Shown here: in pieces, positions 1 through 11,387 of the stretch | How positions within the stretch are numbered: position 1 is the first letter of the stretch | Layout: every line of letters begins with the position of its first letter | From: Actinostola sp. cb2023 | Lineage: Eukaryota > Cnidaria > Anthozoa > Actiniaria > Actinostolidae | DNA length: 64,000 nucleotides | Reading direction: 5' to 3' | Assembly (NCBI GenBank): GCA_033675265.1 | Contig: JAUJYZ010000630.1 | Location: 732,501-796,500 of the forward strand | Notes under the pieces: generated by a model | The model's input: the letters and a program-made list of their open reading frames with translations, nothing else | Database searches by the model: none | Told to the model about the DNA's origin: nothing | Program-made: the position numbers and the translations under genes

Positions 1-603
1 CCACGTGATATCATTGGTTACTCGTAATGGACTGGTACTGACATTATTACCGTGAGAGACTGGTACCCACGTGCTGTGATATTACAGCATTTTGCGTAGA
101 GGACAAAAATATATTTATAATAGAAATAAAACATTTTATGGAAAATTTGAATTCAGATGTCGCTATGTATGCATCAATAAATTATAGACCTTTTGCACGA
201 CCTAAAGTGTTTGATTATTATATTGTTTTAAGAGTTATTGTTTGAGATCGGTGCTGTTGTGTCTCGATTTCTTCATTTGCTGGAGATTTATAGCACAAAG
301 ACGCAGCGGCCATGTTGGAGGTACAAACAAGAGAGGCTAATGAGGAATGTAAATGAAACTGCGTCGGTGTATAATGACGTTTCGGAACTTCGCCCTTTGT
401 CTGAGTAATGTTTTGTTATCAGCCGACCAACATGGCCGCCATGACGTCATGTGCAAACTGTCAAGCAAATCATCGAAAGACTGCCGAATCATTTTAATTT
501 GTTGGGGAAAATTAGTATTTATTTGACGCACTTTTCTATGTAATATATGCAGATGCGCTTCACACTGATCACATATATGCAAACTACTCAATAGTGACAC
601 ACT
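1..603. other. Non-coding, no gene seen
   Basis: No convincing coding exon. The open frame on the minus strand at 337-606 has no recognisable domain and runs into the minisatellite, so I read it as chance. The stretch around 430-450 contains CATGGCCGCCATGACGTCA-like sequence of the kind found in repeats and CpG-rich promoters, but nothing ties it to a gene. Confidence 0.5.
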
Positions 604-1401
604 CAAATGCGATTTGCAAAGCTCAAAGAGCTAGAGAGATACAGACTGCTCAATAGTGTCGGAGTTTAATCAAATGCGCTTTGCAAAGCTCAAAGAGCTA
701 GAGAGATACAGACTGCTCAATAGTAACGCAGTTTAATCAAATGCGCTTTGCAAAGCTCAAAGAGCTAGAGAGATACAGACTGCTCAATAGTGACGCAGTT
801 TAATCAAATGCGCTTTACAGAGCTAGAGAGATACAGACTGCTCAATAGTGACGCCGTTTAATCAAATGCGCTTTACAAAGCTCACAGAGCTAGAGAGATA
901 CAGACTGCTTAATAGTGACGCCGTTTAATCAAATGCGCTTTACAAAGCTCACAGAGCTAGAGAGATACAGACTGCTCAATAGTGACGCCGTTTAATCAAA
1001 TGCGCTTTACAAAGCTCACAGAGCTAGAGAGATACAGACTGCTCAATAGTGACGCAGTTTAATCAAATGCGCTTTACAAAGCTCACAGACCTAGAGAGAT
1101 ACAGACTGCTCAATAGTGACGCAGTTTAATCAAATGTGTTTTACAAAGCTCACAGACCTAGAGAGATACAGACTGCTCAATAGTGACGCAGTTTAATCAA
1201 ATGTGTTTTACAAAGCTCACAGACCTAGAGAGATACAGACTGCTCAAATAGTGACGCAGTTTAATCAAATGCGCTTTACAAAGCTCACAGACCTAGAGAG
1301 ATACATACTGCTCAATAGTGACGCAGTATAATCAAATGCAAAGCTCACAGACCTAGAGAGATACAGACTGCTCAATAGTGACGCAGTATAATCAAATGCA
1401 A
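604..1401. repeat. 67-bp minisatellite, about 12 units
   Basis: Units begin with CAAATGCG at 604, 671, 738, 805, 863, 930, 997, 1064, 1131, 1198, 1266, 1333 and a partial one at 1393. The period is 67 bp. The fourth unit lacks 9 bp, one unit is 68 bp and the last complete one is 60 bp. Each unit carries CTAGAGAGATACAGACTG and GTGACGCAGTTTAATC. Neighbouring units share private variants (CAAAGAGC, then CACAGAGC, then CACAGACC from left to right), the pattern expected from stepwise unequal exchange. Confidence 0.97.
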
Positions 1402-1842
1402 GTAAATATACGACGGCAATATACGAGTAAAGACGTGTGAAAAGAGGTGTGAACAACAAACAATACCAACAACAATAGCCGCGTCACTTCACGACGCTAA
1501 CCATTACAATGATAATAAACAATGCTGTTGTTGTCGGCATGGGATCTGATTGTTTGGTCAATAGTCGGCAATGCACATTAATTTACTGACTGACTAACGC
1601 CCGAAAACATTCACAAAGTGTTTCAATGCGCTTTACAATCGATGGAGGACTTTTTCGGGCTGCATATATATGAAGGCGCGCGACCATGGCAGCCGTAGTT
1701 TAGTGATGAGTGCCGAAGAATGAATCAATCTCATTTCTTAGTTTTGCGGCATGCATTCATTGTTGCCGGTGACAAAACTGCATAAGACGAAAGCAATCAT
1801 ATCAGAAATGTCGTGATCGTCGTAAACTGGCGGGAAACAGGT
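1402..1842. other. Non-coding, no gene seen
   Basis: AT-rich sequence following the minisatellite; no exon, RNA gene or strong inverted repeat recognised. Confidence 0.5.
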
Positions 1843-2000
1843 TTAGTGTTGTGCATCAGACCAAATATCGTGAATATGGTCCCTAATACGATCACCTAAA
1901 CGTCTACCTGTTTCACCAACATATAACTGATTACAGCACCCACGAACATTGAATGCAATAAATAACATTAGAAGTGGTTCAGCTGAAATGATCAGTGACA
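1843..2000 (-). pseudogene. Penelope-like element GIY-YIG endonuclease fragment, frameshifted
   Basis: The minus strand reads CCNQLYVGETGRRLGDRIRD followed by HIHDI, the GIY-YIG nuclease signature typical of Penelope-like retroelement polyproteins (Y-V-G-E-T-G-R-R-L-x-D-R). Just upstream, in a different frame at 1943-1969, is NVIYCIQCS, the segment that normally precedes it directly. The two halves are therefore separated by a frameshift, and a stop codon lies a few codons before NVIYCIQCS. No reverse-transcriptase domain is visible nearby, so this is a short dead 3' end of an element. Confidence 0.8.
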
Positions 2001-2416
2001 CTGTAAGTCGTCTTAGGACCTGATCCTCACTAGCGACACAAGCATAAATATAAGAAACATACACAGACTCAGTACAGACTCATTATCTTTTTACACGGCT
2101 CAAAGGGAGAGCACTTTGTAATTAATTTTAATTTTAGTGATTTTGATTCCGTGTCTAAATAAAGTTCAGAAGTAATTAACTTCAAATTACGAGTGATAAG
2201 CCGGTACTGCTAATCGGATGATGCGAGGCTAAACATGACACTGATTTGTTGTTGGCATTTCTAATTGCTTTGTCAGAGTAAACAACAGTATACACAATAC
2301 CGACGGCATTTATAATACAATACTTCACACACCGCTATGTCAATGTCAATCAATGCTGTTGTTGTCACCTCGTCATCTATTGTGTTATGGTACCGCCCCC
2401 TGTAGCCAGTCCATCA

Positions 2417-2424
2417 TATATAAA
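2417..2424 (+). promoter_or_regulatory. TATA box of the 2.5-kb gene
   Basis: TATATAAA lies 82 bp before the predicted ATG at 2506, so transcription would start near 2445-2455 with a short 5' UTR. Together with the poly(A) signal after the stop it supports a compact gene. Confidence 0.6.
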
Positions 2425-2505
2425 CCGCGGTCTCTAGATCTATTGCTCGTACTCTCAACACAAACACATCGATCGTCAAGAACGTTGAATAACGTGCTAT
2501 CAGTA

Positions 2506-3500
2506 ATGGAACGACAAAGTTGCAAGCGTCCATTTTGGCGTCCAAACAACAGCGAAAACAAAGGTAAGACCGTTGATCGCTCCCCGTTGATCATGTGTCT
2601 TGGCTGTTTTCCTTTTTCATCATCGTACATCTTCATTCCTTCATCAGTATATTTTCTAATAGTCAAAATCTGTTCGTTTCCAGCGAGTCCCAGTCCACCA
2701 AACAAGAGAATGCGTATATTCTTCACTGATGAACATCGTCAACAATTCCGTCAAATCTACGAACCAGAGACACAAGCAGTAATAAAACAACAACTGACGT
2801 CAGACTTGAAAGCAAAACAAAGTGAGATTCAGGTGAGCATCAGAATACACATCGTTAATCATGAACTGTATCAGCGTCTTATTGCGCTTAGTGATGGATG
2901 TCTTTTGATGGATTCCTTTTGATCAGCGTCTTCTTATTGCGCTTAGTGAATGGATGTCTTTTGATCAGCGTCGTCTTATTGCGCTTAGTGAATGGATGTC
3001 TTTTGATCAGCGTCTTCTTATTGCGCTTAGTGAATGGATGTCTTGATCAGCGTCTTCTTATTGGATTGCATACTTTGTCTGTTGTATGTAAACCATATTC
3101 TCATAGTTTCTTATACATTGCTTATTAATTAATAAAGTCTTCGCTTTCTTCTTCTTCACAGCAATGTTTGAAAGCCCACACCGCAGTTCGTAAACGAGAG
3201 ACTGTTGTACCACAAGCGCGTCACGCCGTCCCAGCAATGCTATCCAACACAGCCACGACATGGACCCACACCTCTCCTGTCAGTCATCCAATAGTTACCA
3301 AGGCAGCAGCTCGCACCAGTCCCACTCTTCCAAGCCACAGTACGAGCAAACAGCCTTCCATGGTAGAGTCGTGTACTCTAGACAGTGTCGTGATGGTACC
3401 GTTCTTCCGCGTTCCTGACCGTCGCACCCAGGGCTGCCATCGCTATGTTTGTGCTGCTAAATATCTTGGTTTTTATAGAATCTCTGATAGAGATCATTAG
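2506..3500 (+). CDS. Small three-exon gene, unknown protein with a weak homeodomain-like start
   Basis: Exons 2506-2563, 2684-2832 and 3162-3500 join in frame (phase 1, then phase 0; sites GTAAGA/TTTCCAG and GTGAGC/TTCACAG) to give 181 aa. A TATA box precedes it and AATAAA follows at 3550. Residues after PSPPNKRMRIFFTDEHRQ resemble the first helix of Cut/Onecut-type homeodomains (K-x-P-R-x-x-F-T-D-x-x-R), and intron 2 falls after SEIQ, near a known homeodomain intron position. However, the third-helix W-F-x-N is absent. The C-terminal half is basic and Ser/Thr/Pro-rich. I do not recognise the protein; the homeodomain resemblance may be chance. Gene structure is better supported than function. 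Confidence 0.5.
2871..3065. repeat. 42-bp tandem repeat in intron 2
   Basis: About four to five copies of a unit containing GATCAGCGTCTTCTTATTGC and GCTTAGTGAATGGATGTC, entirely inside intron 2 of the 2506-3500 gene. Confidence 0.9.
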
Positions 3501-3549
3501 CCACGAGTAACTTGTGTTCATGTATGGAATTATCCTTTTAGTTTTTATG

Positions 3550-3555
3550 AATAAA
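3550..3555 (+). promoter_or_regulatory. Poly(A) signal AATAAA
   Basis: AATAAA 50 bp after the stop codon at 3500; fits the 3' end of the three-exon gene. Confidence 0.6.
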
Positions 3556-4076
3556 CTGTTCATACAGAATACTAAAGTGTGACGTCGCATGAGTTGTTAG
3601 TTTTAAAGTTTTAATTGAAAACTACATGAAAAGATCACTAAATTTAAAATGCGTTAAAATGCATGGAAAGAGTTTCGAGGTATTAACAATGTAAATGGTG
3701 ATCGTATATAGTGGCTTGAGTAGCACCAGTAATTGGACCTGAAAAAAAGAAGTTTAATTTCAATAAAAGAACATTACTAAGACACACATAGAATTATGTT
3801 GGACAGCACAAGTCGTCATTAGTCCACAGGTAGCCCAAACCCAACCATTGCTTCTGAGCTACTTATAATAAATAAAAAATATATTTGTATGCGCGCGTCT
3901 TTTTATGGGTTTCCTGTGGTAGAGCGCGCGCTCAATACGTGTTGGGCTCCCTGTGTGCGGCCCGCACTGACGCGCCTGCGCCTCTTATTCAATGGTTGGG
4001 CTGCCTGTAATTAGTCTAGGTATGAAGCGTCCGTAAACTTTGCAAGCCACGCTGCACCACACCCATAGATCTACCT
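3556..4076. other. Intergenic, holds CCACAGG-type transposon ends
   Basis: No gene. It contains several copies of the motif CCACAGGNAGCCCAA in either orientation (around 3817, 3913, 3951 and 4003), the terminal sequence of a foldback family seen intact at 25895-26266 and 43722-44027. This looks like overlapping or broken copies. Confidence 0.5.
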
Positions 4077-5176
4077 TCATCTAAATGCTTTTCCAAGCCA
4101 GTATCCCACACAGAAAGTACAACACGGTAACATCCATGTGGATACACTGGTGTATGTATCAAGATAATATCTCACGGTATAATTCAAGGTACACATCAAG
4201 TCCATTAACAGTGTGGTCAGCGGTTCTAAGAACGAGTAGATGGTAGATACCAAACTATACAACATATCCAGAATGCGAGCTGCAAGTCCTTCGTTGTGCT
4301 CGCTGGAGCTGTCATCATAGAATAATGTCATCACAACACGGTGGAACTGTTGCAATATCTCCATAGTTTTGTCGCAAAGATTGAATTGTCCAATATAATC
4401 AGCACTAGTAATCGTAGGCTCGGTTGCCAAGTAATCTGCAAGCATTACAAGGCTTGGTAGCATGATGTAATCCCTTAGTGACGGGGTAATTGTAACATGA
4501 TGGACTGTAACGATACTAAGACATATTATTTGTCCGTGTGAAACCTGGGTAAAAGCTGATATTATCCGCACCAAAGTCTTTGGATAGTAAAACACATATC
4601 GGTCACAGAAATCCAACATTCGACTACATGCTAGCCAGACTTGCTTGCCAGGAACCAAGTAAGAAGTAACTTGGTAAAGTGATTTGACAGTTTTCGCAGC
4701 AATAATTCCCGACGTTGATGTCGCTTTCTTGGATATCATGCCAAGAACTGATGATACGTAAACCACTGTACTTTGGAACATCGAGTCCCAGGATTCCATG
4801 GGGGCCGCACTGATGGATATCCCACCACCAACTTTAGCAGTAATGACTCGACACGCCTCGGTCTTCACGATAATCTCATCGGTAAATCCAGTATATTTAC
4901 GTGTTATGTTCGTATCTTTAAACATGTCTGTATAAAAATCACGAATAAATTACAATTATTACAATGTTGCCGATACCACAGAAATGGTACTAATTTAGGT
5001 ATAATAAGTAATGAAATATTTATTGATCAGTAGCGATATTTTCAAGTTTAGAATCCAGCGAAAAAAGAGAGAATAATCTTGTTACCTTGCAAATTCACTT
5101 CCATCATGTCGTCATGGCTTGTTTGAATCAAACTCACAAACACAACGAACGATAAAATAGCCAATTGTAGTTTCAT
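4077..5176 (-). CDS. Signal-peptide protein with C-terminal membrane segment, unknown function
   Basis: Two exons on the minus strand, 5086-5176 and 4077-4927, joined in phase 1 (donor GTAACA, acceptor TTTATACAG), give 313 aa. Exon 1 encodes a clear signal peptide (MKLQLAILSFVVFVSLIQTS). Exon 2 encodes the rest as one uninterrupted frame with several hydrophobic stretches and ends in a probable transmembrane or anchor segment (WMLPCCTFCVGYWLGKAFR). An internal ATG at 4925 opens exon 2, but without exon 1 the leader would be lost, so I chose the ATG at 5176. No domain recognised. The first-exon-equals-signal-peptide layout is common in animal secreted proteins. Confidence 0.65.
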
Positions 5177-5523
5177 TCTGCGTTAATTTCTCTCTTCGTT
5201 TTAAAAACAGCTCATCCGAAGAAACTCAAAGCAACACAATTGATGACATCACGTTAATTATTGACGTCATAAGCTCAGCGCGCGCCTTTTGACCGCGTAG
5301 AGTTCTGGGTAATTTTCTCTCGCGCTCAATCATCAGTCAGTTTCTTTTTTTTTTGTTTAAACATATCTCTGTTTTTTTTTTCTCTTGGAAAACACAGTAC
5401 AGTACTTTTTTCTACCTTCCCTTTTCGCAGTTCGAAATTTCACTGAATGGGCTGCCTGTGGCATCATATGTATGCACACCTCATTTGTACGACCAATCGG
5501 TATGACTCTGGCACTCAGGGGTA

Positions 5524-6177
5524 TTAAGGCACGGTTCTAGGATGTATGCTGCAAATTAAGAGGGGGTGGTCTATTTTCTTTTCTTTGCGAGATTCTTTCA
5601 TGAAACTTTAAGTGATACAACAATGTTACAATCTCAACAAATAAACATATCAGTTTCCATGGAAACATGGAATGTAACCTTTGAACTCTAATTATATTTT
5701 ATAAAATAAAAGTCTCGTGCATACAGGTAAAGAAATTTTGCATGACAAGAATTTAATTGAAAATTAAATAGACTTACTACCTAGTTTATTGGTCTAATTG
5801 GGTAAGTTGGAAAAAGTAATGGGAAGAGTGATAAACGTGAAAATGAAATTTGATACTCTCGATTTATGACTCAGCAATTATATATTTACAAAATATCCAA
5901 TTAGCCTGATGAACAGCATAGTAAACTGTATTATTTTCACTATCTTCTACTCTGATATACTAACGTTGTGCGCTTCTACCAAAGCCTTGACTATTATTTT
6001 CTTAAACCCGGGTTAAAAGGTCAAATGTATTGTTGCCATGGTAACTAACTTCACAAATATGTACAATCTGCTCATCTATACATTTAATCCTGAACCCAAG
6101 CTTCCGCAATAAAACGAAAGCAAATTACAACCCCCTTATAGTTTTATGGGCGTGATCGCCTTAGAACCATGCCTTAA
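5524..6177. mobile_element. Non-autonomous element with TTAAGGC ends
   Basis: Left end TTAAGGCACGGTTCTA and right end (reverse complement) TTAAGGCATGGTTCTA are inverted repeats 654 bp apart; further inside, AGGGGGTGG/ACAACCCCCT also pair. TTAA at both borders could be a piggyBac-type target duplication. No transposase frame inside. Confidence 0.65.
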
Positions 6178-7263
6178 TATAACTGAGCATGCATGCAGCA
6201 ACAACTTCCACCAGTATCTTGGACTACCTGTGTAATAACACATCAGTAGTACGTGCCAGCGATTGATGAAGGCGGTTTGCGACATTTAAATAACTCGACC
6301 ACAGTTGTTATAGCTCACTATACTGAGAAATGTCTAACCTCCTTAGGGAGGTTTGGAACAGCCCGCGGGAACAGTATTAAAATAAATACATCGATGTATA
6401 CACAACATATCCCACCCCTCCCGTATCAAAGGAAAGTCGAAAACGAAAATTCGGAAAAAAAAAAAAAGGACGATTCTCCCTAGACATTCTGAGAAGCTGA
6501 GACATCGAATCGACTTACGTAAAGGGTGAAGATTTCGACCCCGCCCGCGCTATCCCGGTACTACATGACTAGGTACCAAAAGGCCAGTGAGGGAGGGAAT
6601 ATCCGGCCCCTAAGCCATAACTTCAGATAAACCCTATTAGACCATTGCTCCATCTAGAAACACATATTATATTAAGGTGTAATTTTTGTACTCTATTCGT
6701 CGAAGCTTCATTGATATGCTAATACGTAGTGTAATAGTCCTTATCGTTAAAATTATTAAAGTATATCTTGGCGAACATAATAATAATCCATTATTGTGGA
6801 ATACGCAAGGTAGAGTGACAGTCGCGACACCATAATTACTTGCGCAAGTGAAATTCGTTTTTTCATTCGGAATCTGAAATAGTATTGAGTGAACATATCA
6901 CTTCAACCGAATGAAATGAAATCCACTTTAGCTTAAATTGGACGTGCATAATTCCCAACATTACTGTTATCTGGCAGTTGGATGGCAACTGTATGGTTAT
7001 CAAGAAGTGCTTAGTGGCAGGTCTAATCACCTGATCGCCATTAAGTCCCGACATGGTTTGAAATTTCCAACTTTTTCGGTCAAAATTAGGTAGCTTAAAA
7101 AACGCGTTCACACTGGGGTCATTTAGCTATAGTTAGACCTGACTCTAGCTAGCTAAAAATAACGTACTGAATCCCGCGACGGGTAGCCACTGTATCGGAT
7201 TGAAATACAGTAGTAAGCCGGTATTTACGTGACGGAACTAAAAACGGATGCGAAGGAGACTAG
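6178..7263. other. Non-coding, no gene seen
   Basis: No supported exon. The 76-codon frame at 6253-6483 and the 82-codon minus frame at 6863-7111 show no domain. At 7211-7262 there is one arm of the GACGGAACTAAAGACGG foldback family (compare 11916-12002). Confidence 0.5.
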
Positions 7264-7271
7264 TATTCACG

Positions 7272-7609
7272 CCCAGGGGGGGTACTCAGGGGTATCAGTG
7301 ACGGGGAGGTGCGAAGGCTTTTTTGGGGTTTGAAATTCGCGGCTTGGGACTTTTTTGGGGTTTCATTTTTCTGGTGGACTTTTTTTGATATAAAGATTTT
7401 GTCAAGGACTTTTTTGGGGGTTGATAAAAATGATATCCTACCGTTCTCGATTTTATACGGAGAAAAATTGGACTTTTTTGGGGTTACGATTTTGGGCCGT
7501 TGGACTTTTTTTGGGGTCTTGTTTTTGCGTAATGGACTTTTTTTGGGTTAAAATGTTTGGCCTCATTCGCACCTCCCCGTCACTGATACCCCTGAGTACC
7601 CCCCCTGGG
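7272..7609. mobile_element. 338-bp MITE with 8-bp target duplication (hAT-like)
   Basis: Terminal inverted repeats of about 45 bp (left CCCAGGGGGGGTACTCAGG, right its complement) enclose a T/G-rich core with repeated TTTTTTGGGGTT. A perfect 8-bp duplication TATTCACG flanks it (7264-7271 and 7610-7617), as in hAT elements. Open frames across the core are simple-sequence artefacts. Confidence 0.9.
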
Positions 7610-7823
7610 TATTCACGGCGTACGACTGACAGCGTGTCAGTCTCCAAAATCCATTCCTATCCAATTTGTTGCCAGTCGGACTGACCAAGGTATATTATTT
7701 TTGCTGGCCAGAAGCGAAGAATGGATTGTGTTTTTACGGGGTAAGTTTCATAGTTAAACTAGAAACCTCGAAATCTCCAGAACAAGGCAAAAGCGTCAGT
7801 TGGAGGAGGTTGAGTTGTCAGTA

Positions 7824-7953
7824 GCCTGCGTAGCAAGCGTTTTTTAGGCCGCGCGGAAGATTTTTCGTTTTTTGGCCGCACGAAAGTTAAAAATCTTTCG
7901 CGCGAGAGTTAAAAATATTTCGCGCGGCCTAATAAACGGCTTGCTACGCAGGC
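7824..7953. mobile_element. 130-bp foldback MITE (GCCTGCGTAGCAAGCG)
   Basis: Ends GCCTGCGTAGCAAGCG and CGGCTTGCTACGCAGGC are inverted repeats; internal CGCGCGGCC/GGCCGCGCG also pairs, so most of the element can fold back. TA at both borders could be the target duplication. The related element at 31310-31471 begins AGCTGCGTGGC. Confidence 0.8.
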
Positions 7954-8840
7954 TAAACCATGCCTAGATATACGCACATATTCTGCATATGACGTCACTT
8001 TCACGTGTTTTACTGATTGAGCTCGCATTCTATTGAGATAAACTAACTGAAGACTGAAGCGTTCATTTTCTTCGATGGCAGCCTCTTCAAATGAGAGCTG
8101 TCATTTCTTGATTCATTGAGTATCGACATCCAGCGACTCGGCGCGCGCGGGTACGGACGGCGGATATTTATATTTTTCGGAAAAAAAAAATCTTATTTTT
8201 TTAAAAATTCAATAAGACTTGTATTGTATTGTATTTTTACACCTGTATTTTACAGTATTTTACCGAAAACAATAGCTACACTTGTAAAATAAAATAAACA
8301 GCCATAAAAAAGTGATTTGCTATATAGCACAAAATAAAGTCAACAAAGGAGGCAACGAGGAATTTCGGTTAATATTCTTTTGAAATTTCGTCAAAATCGC
8401 AGTTTCCCGAACTTTGGTCAAGAAAATCCCATATTGCTACAACCCGAGTACAAGATAAAAGATAAAATCTGTGATAAGCAATTTCGCTCTCGTGATTCAT
8501 CATGTGAGGAAGTATTCTAAGATGTCATGTCTTACAATAGGAGTTTAAAGTTAAGGACCTACAATCGGTCATGATACAATATGAGTTTTTTTTTAATTAG
8601 TGGCCTTAAAATTCAGGCTAGTAAAATCGATGATGGATCAAGAAGTACCAAATATTAAAAATCTTTAATTTTTAGCCAAAGAGCTAATTTAGAGAAGTTA
8701 GTAAAGTATTTCAGAAAATAGTGCAGGAAGCCCGAGTAAAACAATTCCCCCGTCCCTACCCCATAAAGGATTTGCCGTATTCTAGTACTCAGTCCCCAAC
8801 CCGTCCATCTACTACACAGTCTACAGGACTACAGTCGAGT
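7954..8840. other. Upstream region of IMMP2L
   Basis: Non-coding. The frame open from 8721 into exon 1 has no ATG before 8841, so 8721-8840 is taken as 5' UTR. No TATA box recognised. Confidence 0.45.
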
Positions 8841-11357
8841 ATGAGCGTGTTGAACTACGCGAAAGCGTTTACTAAAGGTTTAATTCTTAGTCTTCCTGTT
8901 TGTATTGCTGTAGTTGATAATATTGGTAATGTAGCTACGGTACAAGGGTCATCTATGAAGGTAAAGCTATGAAATCAACCAACTCTACACTGAACAAATT
9001 CGTAGTTAAAACTGATGTCAATCGATCTCTACTAGTCTAGACTTTGAACTTGATTGTTTTACTAGAACATGGCGTTCTCACTCTTTGGATATATCTTGAC
9101 ATGAGACACATGCATGAATACTCTAGATCTCGATCAATAGCACAACTGAGGAGATGTATACAGTATGTAAATGTACATGCCAATTTGTACATGCATGTAT
9201 TAAGCTTAATTAATAGAATACCCAACCATTACATGCTCATTTTACAAATACAGTTGGAAATTCTGTGGCTCTACTAGAACTAATAAGAGATCAAGACAAC
9301 TGATAACTAAACTTTATAAACTGCAGTTTTTCTAGGACTCTCTTCTATCGTAATCTTGATGCTAATCAATACTAGAGGGGGTAGGGAGTGGATGATACCA
9401 GGGGGGGGAGGGAGTGGATGATACTAGAGGGGTGGGGAGTGGATGATACCAGTGGGGGGAGGGAGTGGATGATACCAGAGGGGGGAGGGAGTGGATGATA
9501 TTGGAGGGGTTGGAAGGGGTACATGCCAATATTTAGATACTAAGACTGCTTGGTCTCAATTGTACTTTCAGCCTTGTTTTAATCCAGATTACAAGTCTGT
9601 TGATGTTGTATTATTAAGCAGAATAGGAATACGCAACTTTAAAGGAATAAACAGAGGAGATGTTGTATCAATAGTGTAAGTTGTACATGTGGCTCAGTCA
9701 ATTCCAGTGGTTACCATGCCCCCGTGGGTATATATATATATATATATTCAAGTGCATGGTATCCAGATCCTTCAATGAGCTTGTGTCACCTGTCACGTGA
9801 CTTTTTAAATAGTTAGTAAAAGTGGAAAGTTTGAAGGGAAGTAAGTAAATAGGGCAATAGATACAGGCATTCAAACTTTGCCTTTTTTGTATGGAAATGT
9901 ATGTTGGAAGGCAACACTTGCCCTCCAAGCGAAAAACCCATACAAATCCTTGTCAAAGCGGGAAACTTTGAAAGCCTTTAACTTTGGTCTTATTTGCTTG
10001 ATTCTTTTGAAATTTTCAACTTTTACTAACTTTAGTATGCTCTTCCCAGTTATGATATTTTCGTTTGCCTTCGGTGAAATTTTAAAAAGTCATGTGACAG
10101 GTGACACAAGCCCATTTGATTGGTTCATTGAACAGGCCATATTTTCCTATCTCTGCCACGTATCCATTTTGTAAGTACTGAATCAGTCAATTTCCTACAA
10201 AATAGTTTTTTTACAGACTTTAGATCGGTCATCCTCAACAACCCGGGGTATATTCTGTTGCTCATTACTGGAATCGAGTAACGAGTGACAGAATATACCA
10301 CTGGGTTCCCGAGGTCTGTATAGTGAAAAACTGTGCCCAAGGTCGCTGATCAAGGCTGAGTTTTTCACTATAGACCTCTCAGTAAAATATAATTTTAAGC
10401 TATGGAAATATAAAAAAATCAATACATTGTAAAGAAGTTTGTGATAAGACTGCAATCCAAAAATTGAATCAAGTAAATACATACATGCAGTGATTAAGAA
10501 GCAAGAAAATTAACCACATACATACATGTATTTTATTTCAGAGATCCACATGACCCAAATATTGTACTTATAAAAAGAATTATTGGTTTACAAGGAGACA
10601 CTATAAAGTAAGATCACACTTGTGCACACTTATTTATTATTTAAGAGGCACTACTAAACACGGGTGTGAGGAAGACTAGGGCACAGCTGGCCAAAGGGAA
10701 AGACTAGGGCACAGCTTTTATAACGGGGGAAAGGCCCAGTATCTTAGGTAGTGAGAATCGATAGTATGTTTTGTTGGGGGGGGGGGGGGGGGGTTGCATG
10801 AATTTTATATTTGGTACCATCGCCCCGCTCATTGAATTGGCTTGACAATTACCTCCAAAATATGCTTTCGTTACATTTCAATTTTATGTTGCAGAACATT
10901 AGGATATAAGAATAAATATGTCAAGATTCCAAGAGGACATTGTTGGGTGGAGGGTGATAACCACACCCATAGTATGGATAGTAACTCATTTGGACCAGTA
11001 AGTTATGCACGAAATGAGTTCTTTCTGAAGGAATAGAAAATGTCCGTTTTGTTTTTCTCATATTAATGAATTTGATAATTATTTTTGTAGGTAGCAGTGG
11101 GTTTGATACAAGCAAAGGCTACCTATGTAGTCTGGCCACTCCGTCGATGGAGTAAAGTACCAAGTATTCTACCTGATAATAGGGGCCCACTAACCAGTAA
11201 GGAATGTGAAGAAATCAATGGATTGCAATACGAGTCATGTGACGGTAAAAACATCAATGAAGAGAGTACAATAGATGCTAATGAATTGTATTTTACAGAC
11301 TATGATTCAATGAGTGATTGTGGCTTATTACCAGGAAAATTTGGTCCTGTCAGCTAG
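8841..11357 (+). CDS. IMMP2L: Mitochondrial inner membrane protease subunit 2
   Basis: Five exons (8841-8960, 9572-9675, 10542-10607, 10895-10997, 11091-11357) join in phases 0, 2, 2, 0 to give 219 aa. S26 signal-peptidase features are present: an N-terminal membrane segment (residues about 10-25), the serine box VQGSSMKP (Ser38 by family comparison), the lysine box [12 protein letters not shown] (Lys86), and the late motif [15 protein letters not shown]. The enzyme removes sorting signals from intermembrane-space proteins at the inner membrane together with IMMP1L; this is known for the family. The human protein is 175 aa; here a tail of about 45 aa (Glu/Asp/Ser-rich, after LPDNRG) extends beyond the usual end, in the same exon as the last conserved block. 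ATG 8841 is chosen because it aligns with the family start. Confidence 0.93.
9371..9512. repeat. G-rich 27-29-bp minisatellite in IMMP2L intron 1
   Basis: Five imperfect copies of GGGGGAGGGAGTGGATGAT preceded by ACCAG or ACTAGAG, purine-rich on the plus strand. It ends about 60 bp before the exon 2 acceptor. Confidence 0.92.
9770..10125. mobile_element. Foldback element in IMMP2L intron 2
   Basis: AGCTTGTGTCACCTGTCACG near 9778 pairs with GTGACAGGTGACACAAGC ending near 10112, and AGTTAGTAAAAGT pairs with ACTTTTACTAACT further in. A TA microsatellite sits just before the left end. No coding capacity. Confidence 0.65.
10231..10378. mobile_element. Foldback copy of the CCTCGGGAACCCAGGGGTATA family
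   Basis: CCTCAACAACCCGGGGTATA pairs with TATACCACTGGGTTCCCGAGG (10231-10314); the adjacent 10313-10378 forms a second hairpin from TATAGTGAAAAACT / GAGTTTTTCACTATAGAC. Longer relatives are at 34438-34670 and 45050-45334. Confidence 0.65.
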
Positions 11358-11387
11358 TACTGGAAAACATTTTTTTTTATCTAGCTT

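Noticed and set aside
604..1401. CRISPR-like array
   Set aside because: The whole 67-bp unit repeats with no unique spacers, and this is animal DNA.
7309..7684. Trp/Phe/Gly-rich ORFs
   Set aside because: They lie in the TTTTTTGGGGTT core of a MITE with clear terminal repeats and an 8-bp duplication.
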